Below are positions 11,741 through 20,656 of a stretch of 64,000 bases of DNA, piece by piece. Below the pieces are notes generated by a model. The model worked only from the letters and a program-made list of their open reading frames with translations. It ran no database searches and was not told where the DNA came from. This DNA comes from Elephas maximus indicus (Eukaryota > Chordata > Mammalia > Proboscidea > Elephantidae): contig NC_064827.1 of the NCBI RefSeq assembly GCF_024166365.1, forward strand, positions 54,216,635 through 54,280,634. The letters are read 5' to 3'. The first letter of the stretch is position 1; each line of letters opens with the position of its first letter. A program made the translations under genes and the position numbers.

Positions 11741-12045
11741 GTGCTGTTGAGTCAATTCTAATTCACAGTGACCCTATAGGACAGAGTAGAAGTGTGGTGG
11801 TGAAGTGATACAGCTGCTAACCAAAAGGTCAGCAGTTCAAATCCACCAGCCTCTCCTTGGAAACCTACGGTCTCTATGGGTCATTTGGTTTTGGTTTGGT
11901 ACAGGGTTTCCAAGACTGTAAATCTTTATGGGAACAGATAGCCAGGTCTTTTCTCCAGCAGCAGCTGGCGTGTTTAAACTGCCAACCTTTGGGTTAGCAA
12001 ACAAATGATTAACCATTGCTCCACCAGTGCTAACACACCAGTGTT
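11741..12045 (-). mobile_element. AfroSINE with a second SINE piece in opposite orientation
   Basis: The outer element is minus strand: GTTGAGTCAATTCTAATTC and CCCTATAGGACAGAGTAGA at the left, then the 5' tRNA-like part with TTGGGTTAGCAAAC at the right. Between about 11795 and 11882 lies a plus-strand SINE segment, CAGCTGCTAACCAAAAGGTC through a box B-like AGTTCAAATCCACC to CTTGGAAACC. The opposite orientations show a nested insertion or a local inversion. Confidence 0.75.
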
Positions 12046-12051
12046 ATAATG

Positions 12052-12575
12052 TGTTCTGGATACAAAAGCATCCCCCAAAAGTATCTATCAACTTGGCTAA
12101 GTCATGATTTCCAGTATTGTCTTACATTTCATTATGATTGTCTAACATTTCTTCATCTGATGGGATTTCCCTATGTGTTGCAAATCCCATCACTATGATG
12201 TTAATGCGATGGATTAGCAGCAGTTATATTGATGAGATTTACAAGATTTGATAGTGTCTTAAGCCAATGTCTTTTGAGATATAAAAGAGAGAAGTGAGCA
12301 GAGAGATGGGGGACTCCGTATCACCAAGAAAGCAGCACTGGGAGCGGAGTGCATCTTTTGGACCCAGGGTCCCTGCAAGGAGAAGCTCCTAAACCAGGGG
12401 AAGGCTGATAACAAGAACTCTCCCCCAGAGCTGACAGAGAAAGAGAGCCTTCCCCTGGAGTTGATGCCCAGAATCTGGGCTTCCAGTCTACTGCACTGTG
12501 AGAGAATAAACTTTTGTTTTTTGAAACCATCCACTTGTGGTATTTTTGTTTTAGCAGCATTAGATTACTAAGACA
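12052..12575 (+). mobile_element. Solo ERVL-MaLR-type LTR
   Basis: A solo LTR of 524 bp, related to the one at 4579-5086 but in plus orientation. It starts TGTTCTGGATAC and ends ACTAAGACA, and carries a TATAAA-like element near 12282 (GAGATATAAAAGAGAG) and AGAGAATAAAC near 12501. The perfect 5-bp duplication TAATG lies at 12047-12051 and 12576-12580. There are no internal genes. Confidence 0.88.
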
Positions 12576-12580
12576 TAATG

Positions 12581-13733
12581 ATAGTGTATTTGCCCAGCAA
12601 CGTGGAATGCGTGAGTACACCAAGACTGATGACCCAACTTTCTTTTCTTCAGACCTTGACTCTATATCCCTGTGAGTGACAAAACTTCTTGGTCTTCTTT
12701 CATGAGAAGAAATGTGTACATTAAAATTACCACTTGTTTAAGCTAATTTTCTATTGCAAATTTATAAATTGGATAAAAGACTAGAACCAGGATCAGTCAT
12801 CCTAGAGAATTTTTGTCACAAAGCTAGTTAGTGACAGAGAGAAGACATGCACAGAGTCTTCTTACTAAGAAGAACTTGGATATTCTACTTCTTAAACTTG
12901 AAAAAGTATTAGAACTTTCTCAGGACACCAAAGAAATTGGCTTCTTCTAAATGGGCACTGAACAGACCTTCCCTCCAAACCCAGTACTTGCCCACATTAT
13001 TATCTGGACCTGTAGACTGCTTTTCAAACTCATTTTTAATTTTGGGATTTATTTTCATGCTAAAGCTGCCATATAAACTGAGATAAAGAAAGGAGATAAA
13101 ACAGGGATATCTTGGTTAATGGCTTTAAACTTCCACCATTGAACCCTTTTACCACCACCTCAGTAATCTTAAATGCTGCACATCCCTCAAGTTTCACAGA
13201 AAAAAAATTTTAAATACTGAATGAGAAAACAGAGGTCAATGGCTTAAGAAGCTTTAGAGAGTAAAGTAAAACTGTGACAAACAGCTTCAGTAGAAAATGT
13301 GGGTGTAGTATTTTGAGGGTTTTCTGTTTTGCTTTTTTCACAATAAAGGTCTTTATATATTTTAAAAAATTTAATGAACTGTTGCCTATAAAATAATATT
13401 ATGTAAAAAAAAGAACATAAGAAAGTCACATAATTCCCAATTCTAATACTGCCAAAAATATAGAATATGGAAGATATTATTAAGAATGTTAGAAAGCATC
13501 CATCTCCTAGCGGTGGAATGATAGGTGACCTCCTGTTTGTCATCCTTCTTCTCTGTCTGGCAAATTCTTTATAATAAAGATGCATTATTTTGAAATGCTG
13601 TATCTCATTATGAAAATTTTTAACATAATATGTAAAAGTACAAAAAAGGTAAAAGTACCCAAAATTCCAACATAATTCTCAGGTTTCAATAATGTCCACA
13701 TTATCAAAATATGTTCCCAATTCATTATTCTAA
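12581..13733. other. Gene-free 3' flank of olfactory receptor, nothing recognised
   Basis: Anonymous AT-rich sequence downstream of the receptor (on the receptor's strand). It probably includes the receptor 3'UTR. The 113-codon antisense frame at 13244-13585 has no family resemblance. Confidence 0.5.
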
Positions 13734-14687
13734 TCATTTGCTAATAAACCTTTCCTTTAGTAGTCTTACTGCCTCCTTCACATCCTTGTTTCTGAGACTA
13801 TATATTAAAGGATTCAACATGGGAGTCATCACCCCATAGAACATGGATATAAGTTTGTCTGTAGCATCCAAGGCATTTGAATTAAGTGTCTCTTTAGATT
13901 TGGGCTTCATGTACATGAAGAGAATAGTCCCATAGAATATAATCACTACAGTCAGGTGGGCTGAACAGGTGAAGAAGGCTTTGCTTCTCCCCTCAGAGGA
14001 GCTGATCTTGATGATGCTAGAAATGATTAGTGAATACGAGATGACAATCAAGAGCAGTGGCATCAATGTGAACAATGTTGTGGCCACGAGCATGATAAAC
14101 TCATTGCCTGAGATGTCAGCACAAGCCAACTTCATGACAGCCAGAATTTCACAGGAGAAATGATTGATGACATTGTTCCTGCAGAAAGGCAATTGTACCA
14201 CAAACATTGTTTGTACTGCAGAGTTGACAACCCCCGCAAACCAGGACCCGGATGCCATGGGCACATAGGAATTCTTGCTCATAATAATGGGATATCTCAG
14301 AGGGTTGCAGATGGCCACGAAGCGGTCAAAGGCCATCATGCCCAAGAGCACACACTCTGTCGTCCCCATGGCCAAACCAAGGAACATCTGCACTGCACAG
14401 CCAGAAAAGGAAGTGGTCTTTCTCTCTGAGAGGAAACTCACCAGTGTGGAGGGAATGGAGGTGGTGGTGTAGCAGATGTCTAGGAAGGAGAGATTCCCCA
14501 GGAAGAAGTACATGGGTGTGTGAAGGTGAGAGTCCAAGATGCTGATTAAAATAAGGGTGCCATTGCCCAGAAGAATGAACACATACATTATTAAGATCAG
14601 AACAAAAAAGAGTAGCTCGAGCCTTGGGTAACCAGAAAGGCCCTTCAGAAAGAATTCCACCAGAATGGTTTGGTTTTCCCATTCCAT
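13734..14687 (-). CDS. Olfactory receptor, OR13C subfamily-like (OR13C2/C9 type)
   Basis: An intact intronless coding region of 317 residues, the usual receptor length. It encodes a seven-transmembrane odorant receptor of the class II (tetrapod) type, expected to act through Golf and adenylyl cyclase in olfactory sensory neuron cilia. Visible hallmarks: N-glycosylation site NQT at 5-7; GN at 41-42 in TM1; LHTPMYFFL at 55-63; conserved Cys97; the TM3 end [16 protein letters not shown] at 118-133; extracellular-loop cysteines 169, 179 and 189; TM6 [10 protein letters not shown] at 236-245; [12 protein letters not shown] at 289-300. The DRY motif reads DRF (Phe123) and the usual KAFSTC serine is Phe239. 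The start is the first ATG before the glycosylation site. A possible 3' splice site (CCTATAG) lies just upstream, as expected for the coding exon of a receptor gene. Subfamily assignment is from recalled family resemblance, not a search. Confidence 0.93.
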   Translation of the reverse strand: MEWENQTILVEFFLKGLSGYPRLELLFFVLILIMYVFILLGNGTLILISILDSHLHTPMYFFLGNLSFLDICYTTTSIPSTLVSFLSERKTTSFSGCAVQMFLGLAMGTTECVLLGMMAFDRFVAICNPLRYPIIMSKNSYVPMASGSWFAGVVNSAVQTMFVVQLPFCRNNVINHFSCEILAVMKLACADISGNEFIMLVATTLFTLMPLLLIVISYSLIISSIIKISSSEGRSKAFFTCSAHLTVVIIFYGTILFMYMKPKSKETLNSNALDATDKLISMFYGVMTPMLNPLIYSLRNKDVKEAVRLLKERFISK

Positions 14688-14987
14688 TTTACTGTTTCTT
14701 GTTTACCTATAGGAAGTCACAGAAATTAAATATATATACAAACAAGTTCACAACTATAAAAATTTATCATGAACCCAATGACAGTAAGAAAGAGAGAAAA
14801 TTGGGAAGGGAGGATATAAAGTACAAATGAAGAAAAGGAAAAAAAGTGAAGAAATAAACAATGGAAGAAAGGAAGAAAGAATGAGGGAGAAGTTATTATA
14901 CTGATCATTTGTTCTGGGCCAGAAAATCTGCAAGGGTTTTCTTTCCCCCATTCATTATGTCATTTAACCCCTCCCCCCAACAATATT

Positions 14988-15090
14988 ATTGTTTTAAAGG
15001 TAAGGAAACTTAGCTAACAGATTTTAAGCCTGAAGTTTTTAGCTAATCTCTAGCAAAGCCTAGACTTAAACTCAGGCCTGCCTACCTATG
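14988..15090 (-). repeat. MIR-like fragment
   Basis: Degenerate match to the minus orientation of an MIR core, with GGTAAGGAAACTTAGC and CTTAAACTCAGGCCTGCC resembling the usual AAGGAAACTGAGGC and TTGAACCCAGGTCTGCC motifs. The rest of 14688-15404 shows nothing recognisable apart from purine-rich runs near 14830-14890. Confidence 0.45.
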
Positions 15091-15404
15091 ACCCATACTT
15101 ATCTGAGCTTTTTCTATGCACTATGAATGCAATACAGAATGCATTATATGAGAGATTTGTAAAGTAACCTAAAAAAGGCAGACTCAACAGTAACCTTATG
15201 GGTTTTAAAAAAACTAAAAGAAATGTGTCACATGAGGGTGAGCACAACCAGTATTTACTGTGTGCCTGATTGCCCCAAAACCACGTACAACCATGTAAAG
15301 CCCAATAATCTGAAATCTTCTTGTTATAATACAAATACCTTTCACTGGGGGGAGAATATTATTCACAATTTTATAATAAATTATAATGCATTAAAACATC
15401 ATAC

Positions 15405-16545
15405 AGTAAAATTGACATTTCTTTCTTATTTAGTTTAAAATTCTGTGGTTTTTAAAACCTGCACAGATTTGTTTAACCACCCTCATATTCAAGATACATA
15501 TTTCTTCCATCACCTCAAAAAATTCCATTGTGCTACTCCATTTTAGTCTTTCCTTCTGCCCACCCATAAGTCTGGAATCACTAATAAGTTTCTTCTCCCT
15601 GTAGTTTCATTTTCTCTATAATGTCAAACAGTTAAGAGCTACAACTGCTAACAGGTCCACAGTTCAAATCCACCAGTTGCACCTTGAAAACCCTATGGGG
15701 CAGTTCTACTCTTTCCTATAAGGTCGTCACGAGTCAGAAATGACTGGACACCACCTAACAACATAAAGTCATATAAATGGAATCATATAATATGCAGCCA
15801 TTGAGTCTGGCTCCTTTCACTTAGCATTAAACCTTTGAGATTCATTCAAGTTATTGCTTGTATCAATTATTTGTTCATTTTTATTGCTGGGTAATATTCT
15901 ATTATGTGGCTGTACCACAGTTTGTCTATCCATTCAACTGTCGAAGAACATTTGGGTTGTGTCCAGTTTGGGGCAATTATGAATTGAAATACTAGAGAAA
16001 TTTGTGTACAAGCTTTTCCGTGAACATAATTTTCATTTCTCTAGGGTAAATATCCAGCAGTAGGACAGTGGATCACATAAGAAGCACATTTTTATGTTTG
16101 TGAGAAACTGCCAAACAAGTTTTCCAGAGTGGCTGGGTCATTTTTCTATTCAACCAGCAATGTATAAGAGTTCCATTTGCTTTGCATCCTTGTCAGAACT
16201 TGGTATTGTAAGTATTTTTTTTCCCCATTCTAAAAGGTATGTAGTAATAGTTCATCATAGTTTTGATTTGTATTTTCATAAAGGCTAATGATGCTGGACA
16301 TATTTACCTGTGGTTTCTTTGTTTTTTTGTTTGTTTAACCATTCTTATATTTTCTTTAGTGAAGTGTTTGTGTTTTATGCCAGTTTTGTGTTGTTTGTTT
16401 TCTCATTGTTGAGTTTTAAGAGTTCTTTATATTCTCTACGTATGAATCCTTCGTTGGATATGTGATTGGCATATAATTTTTCCAGTCTGTGGCTTATCTT
16501 TTCATTATCTTAATGCAGATACCTTTAATTACCATTTTAGTTGTT
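15405..16545 (-). mobile_element. Ancient L1 (L1M-like) 3' end fragment
   Basis: Minus-strand 3' portion of an ancient L1. The text TAGCATTAAACCTTTGAGATTCATTCAAG... and the following segment through TTTCTCTAGGGTAAATATCC and TTTGATTTGTATTTTCATAAAGGCTAATGATG are the familiar antisense of an old L1 ORF2 end and 3'UTR. It is heavily diverged and has no ORF. An AfroSINE interrupts it. Confidence 0.75.
15632..15766 (+). mobile_element. AfroSINE inserted in ancient L1
   Basis: GTTAAGAGCTACAACTGCTAAC (tRNA-like head), box B-like CAGTTCAAATCCACC, CCCTATGGGGCAGTTCTACTC body, and GAGTCAGAAATGACTGG near the 3' end. Flanks ATAATGTCA (left) and ATAAAGTCA (right) may be a decayed target duplication. Confidence 0.85.
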
Positions 16546-17271
16546 TGCTACCTAAGCCCAACTGAGCAGGACCCAAAAGAAAGCCTGTCATCAAAGAGAC
16601 ATTTTCCAATAGGGCAGTTCTCTAATACCTCTCACTCTGGGTGATTCTTCAGGGAAATATCCACTAGTATCACCCACAAATGAGGAATTGAGGTTTTTTG
16701 TCTCCAAAGACCTTACCTCAGAATATCTCAGGCTATCTCTTCTAATTTTCCCTCAGGAACATTCCCTCCCCCAACACACACACACATTTCCAGTAATATT
16801 CTTGTCTGTGGACACAGGGAACATCCTCAGAATCCATTATACGTGCCCCAATCCATTCACAAAACAAAAAAAAATTTCTGGAAATAAACATTTAACATGT
16901 AAACCATTTCTCCTTGTTTAGGAAACTTGGCACAAGCTTAGTGTCTGGATTACATCCTTTGGACCCCCCTTAATCAGCTCCTAACCACCCAGATCTGCTT
17001 TTGGCCATTATAAGGGTACTTTTCCTTCTGTCCTATTTGCCTTTATGTCCGTTAGTTCTTCCATTTTTACTTTGAGATTCTTTTATACCCTAAAGTATAT
17101 TTTCTCTGAGTCCCAGATTCACTGTCGTAATGTTAAGTGATAAATAAAGACACCCAAATCTCAATTACCTGGTTACTGATGCCTGAGAATACCAGTCAAT
17201 CTCACTGTTAGAACCACTGTTCTAACTACTGCCACCACGCAACTCACTATCAAAACAAGCCTGTTTTGTCC
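16546..17271. other. Gene-free, nothing recognised
   Basis: Anonymous sequence. A short CA run lies near 16772-16786. No coding or RNA signal is seen. Confidence 0.5.
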
Positions 17272-17465
17272 AGTGGAAAGAATGTGTTTAAATCTTAGCT
17301 TTTCCAGATACTAGCTATGTGACCTTGGGCAATTTACGTAACTTCTCTGAGCCTCAGTTTCCTCATCTATATCATGGAAATTTTAATATCCTCATCATGG
17401 AGTTCTTGGGAGAACATACAAGGTAGACCATGTGAAGCACCTAACGTATAATAGCACTATTTAGG
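17272..17465 (+). repeat. MIR element
   Basis: Clear plus-strand MIR: TAGCTATGTGACCTTGGGCA, then CTCTGAGCCTCAGTTTCCTC, then CATCTATATCATGGAAAT, in canonical order and spacing. MIRs are ancient mammalian tRNA-derived SINEs. Confidence 0.85.
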
Positions 17466-18002
17466 TTTCCTTCATCTTAACTGATTTATTGAGCTTGATT
17501 TTCTCTCAAGCTCTTTTATGTTTCTGACCCCAATATCGTCCTCTCACAAGAATATCTCTTGAATTTTATCTATCAAACCTGCTCGGTTATCAGGTCTCTT
17601 GTTACCCAGGCAAACCCACTATTTTTCATCACATCTACAACATGACACAAATGTACATTATATCAAATTCTACTCATTTTGTAGTGAATAGTGTTACAGC
17701 ATTGTATCAAGGGTCCAGTGTAGTTAAAACAAGTAACTCATAGGTTGACATTTCTAAAGAAAGCTATTTCATTTCATTTATATAAAATTTTTAAATATGT
17801 GTGTGTGTAGTTCACAAACATTATATCTGAAGTCGCCATAGAAATGTATCACCAACAAGAAAAATCTCAAAAATATCCAAAGCAATCCCCAAAATACCCA
17901 TGCAATCATAACTACGGGAGTCAATATTCTTTCTTGTTAGCTAACTACTCATTTCTCCTGTTTCCTTTTTTCACAAACACGCCCCCCCCCAAAAAAAAAA
18001 CA
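17466..18002. other. Gene-free, nothing recognised
   Basis: Anonymous AT-rich sequence with a C/A homopolymer junction at 17981-18001. No gene is visible. Confidence 0.5.
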
Positions 18003-18109
18003 CCCCTTGCCATCGAGTCGATTCCAACTCATAGCGACCCTGTAGGACAGAGTAGAACTGCCCCATAGTGTTTCCAAGGAGCACCTGGTAGATTTGAACT
18101 GCCGACAAA
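18003..18109 (-). mobile_element. AfroSINE, little diverged
   Basis: GCCATCGAGTCGATTCCAAC, TCATAGCGACCCTGTAGGAC, GAACTGCCCCATAGTGTTTC and GATTTGAACTGCCGAC are the reverse complement of the standard AfroSINE. It ends just before the L1 insertion site. Confidence 0.9.
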
Positions 18110-18142
18110 CCCAAAGATGTATTAAAAAAATAAGTGATAGAG

Positions 18143-19180
18143 GGGCGGAGCCAAGATGGCGGACTAGGCAGACGCTACCTCGGATCCCTCTTACAACAAA
18201 GACACGGAAAAACAAGTGAATCGATCACATACATAACAATCTACGAACCCTGAACAACAAACACAGATTTAGAGACGGAGAACGAACTAATACGGGGAAG
18301 CAGCGATTGTTTCCAGAGCCTGGAGCCAGCGTACCAGTCAGGTACGGCACAAGCACAGAGACCTGCTCCACCCCCCTGAACTAACCCCGGGAGGGGGACT
18401 AGCCGGTTCCACGGGCGGCGTGGGACGCAGCCGTTAGGAGAAGTCCCCGGGAGGCAGTGACTGATCTTGGAGCAGAAAGAGCAGCATCCGAGCCGGGGAA
18501 CCGTCCCGCAGGGATTTGGACTGCACGCAGGTACGCCATAAACACGGAGAGTTGCTCCACCCCCTGAACTAACCCCGGGAAGGTGGCTAGCCGGGTCGCG
18601 CGGGCGGCGTGGGACGCAGCCGGTAGGAGAAGTCCCCGGGAGGCAGCGACTGATATTGGAGCGGGGAGAACAGCGTTCCAGCCGGGACACTCGGTCGCGG
18701 CACAAGCACGGGGAGCTACTCCACCCATCTGAACTAACCCCGGGAGGGGGCCCACCTGGTTCACGGGGGCGGCACGGCCACGTGGCTGGAGGGACGAGAA
18801 GTCCCCGGGAGGCAGCGACTGATTTTGGAGTCGAGAGTGAACCGTCCCAGTAGGGGAGCCTTGACGCTGGGCGTGGGGCTGGAAGCGGAGGATCTGACCG
18901 TGACTCCAGCGGGCCAGACCCCCTGGGGGCAATCTCCACACAGCCAGCACACATAGGCGACGCGCCCGCGGGAATCTCAGATATAATAGTCATTCCAAGC
19001 AAGACAAGCAACTCTGGTTATATTCTGAGGTGCTACTCTCCTATCTCTCTGTTCCCTCCCCCACCCTCCCCAGGCGGCTTCATTAACATCTGAATAGCCT
19101 GAGCCAGAGGGAGAACTCTGATAGGGATCTGACTGCTGTTTTTTTTTAGCGGATTTTCTGGAAAAACTAGTTTCCCAGTG
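18143..19180 (+). promoter_or_regulatory. L1 5'UTR with YY1-like site and tandem monomers
   Basis: This internal-promoter region is GC-rich, in contrast to its AT-rich surroundings. A CAAGATGGCGG motif at 18152-18162 matches the YY1 site that sets the start point in human L1. From about 18300 to 18870 the sequence is built of nearly three tandem units: GAACTAACCCCGGGA recurs at 18378, 18566 and 18731, and AAGTCCCCGGGAGGCAG at 18441, 18630 and 18799, giving periods of about 188 and 167 nt. A partial unit precedes them (TACGGCACAAGCAC near 18341). The layout resembles rodent L1 monomers. Promoter activity is inferred. Confidence 0.8.
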
Positions 19181-20029
19181 ATGGCTCGGAGACAACAATC
19201 CATATCAAACCACTTAAAGAAGCAGACCGTGACAGCTTCTCCAACCCCCCAAACAAAAGAATCAAAATCTTTCCCAAATGAAGATACAATCCTGGAATTA
19301 TCAGATACAGAATATAAAAAACTAATTTACAGAATGCTTAATGATATCACAAATGAAATTAGGATATCTGCAGAAAAAGCCAAGGAACACACTGATAAAA
19401 CTGTTGAAGAACTCAAAAAGATTATTCAAGAACATACTGGAAAAATTAATAAGTTGCAAGAATCCATAGAGAGACAACATGTAGAAATCCAAAAGATTAA
19501 CAATAAAATAACAGAATTAGACAACACACTAGGAAGTCAGAGGAGCAGACTCGAGCAATTAGAATGCAGACTGGGACATCTGGAGGACCAGGGAATCAAC
19601 ACCAACATAGCTGAAAAAAAATCAGATAAAAGAATTAAAAAAAATGAAGAAACCCTAAGAATTATGTGGGACTCTATCAAGAAGGATAACCTGCGGGTGA
19701 TTGGAGTCCCAGAACAGGGAGGGGGGACAGAAAACACAGAGAAAATAGTTGAAGAACTTCTGACAGAAAACTTCCCTGACATCATGAAAGACGAAAGGAT
19801 ATCTATCCAAGATGCTCATCGAACCCCATTTAAGATTGATACAAAAAGAAAAACACCGAGACATATTATCATCAAACTCACCAAAACCAAAGATAAACAG
19901 AAAATTTTAAAAGCAGCCAGGGAGAAAAGAAAGGTTTCCTTCAAGGGAGAATCAGTAAGAATATGTTCTGACTACTCAGCAGAAACCATGCAGGCAAGAA
20001 GGGAATGGGACGACATATACAAACACTGA
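19181..20029 (+). pseudogene. L1 ORF1 (RNA-binding chaperone), frameshifted near C-terminus
   Basis: The frame opens at ATG 19181 (MARRQQSISN) and runs 282 codons. Order of regions: basic, low-complexity N-terminus; a long heptad-rich coiled coil (about residues 60-150) that trimerises ORF1p in known L1s; an RRM-like segment with NLRVIGVPE; and the start of the C-terminal domain with RTPFKIDTKRKTPRHIIIK and CSDYSAETMQARREW. Compared with the older copy at 45493, one A is missing from the run near 20021-20025 (ATACAAACACTG), which creates an early stop. The remaining segment, with the conserved YPAKLS, continues in another frame to a stop at 20196. Loss of this end should impair RNA binding, by analogy with other L1s. 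Confidence 0.9.
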
Positions 20030-20196
20030 AGGAGAAAAACTGCCAACCAAGGATCATATATCCAGCAAAACTCTCTCTGAAATATGAAGGTGAAATTAAG
20101 ATATTTACAGACAAACACAAGTTTAGAGAATTTGCAAAAACCAAACCAAAGCTACAAGAAATACTAAAGGATATTGTTTGGTCAGAGAACCAATAA

Positions 20197-20656
20197 TATC
20201 AGATATCAGCACAACACAAGGTCACAAAACAGAACGTCCTGATATCAACTCAAATAGGGAAATCACAAAAACAAACAAATTAAGATTAATTAAAAAAAAA
20301 AAATACACATAACAGGGAATCATGGAAGTCAACAGGTAAAAGATCACAATAATCAAAAAGAGGGACTAAATACAGGAGGCATTGAACTGCCATATGGAGA
20401 GTGATACAAGGCGATATAGAACAATACAAGTTAGGTTTTTACTTAGAAAAATAGGGGTATATAATGAGGTAACCACAAAAAGGTATAACAACTCTATAAC
20501 TCAAGACAAAAACCAAGAAAAACGTAACGACTCAACTAACATAAAGTCAAACACTATGAAAGTGAGGATCTCACAATTTACTAAGAAAAACGCCTCAGCA
20601 CAAAAAAGTATGTGGAAAAATGAAATTGTCAACAACACACATAAAAAGGCATCAAA
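20197..20656 (+). other. Long L1 ORF1-ORF2 spacer
   Basis: About 460 nt of A-rich sequence between the natural ORF1 stop (20194-20196) and the ORF2 ATG at 20657. It has no long open frame continuous with either ORF. The comparable spacers in the two old L1s of this window are about 433 nt and 450 nt, so its length is a lineage trait rather than an insertion in this copy. Confidence 0.8.

Noticed and set aside
13244-13585. 113-codon minus frame downstream of the first receptor
   Set aside because: No motif or family resemblance; AT-rich chance frame.
15660-15680. tRNA-like box B (GTTCAAATCC) suggesting a tRNA gene
   Set aside because: It is the promoter relic of an AfroSINE; no cloverleaf can be completed. 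The same applies to the other SINE copies.
18378-18872. Regular repeats considered as a CRISPR-like or satellite array
   Set aside because: Only about three units of 165-190 nt, inside an L1 5'UTR flanked by a target-site duplication. They are promoter monomers.
18241-19011. 256-codon minus-strand frame and the 183-codon frame 18399-18950
   Set aside because: Antisense to the GC-rich tandem 5'UTR monomers of the young L1. The repeated peptide pattern simply mirrors the DNA repeats. An antisense-promoter ORF cannot be excluded but is not supported.
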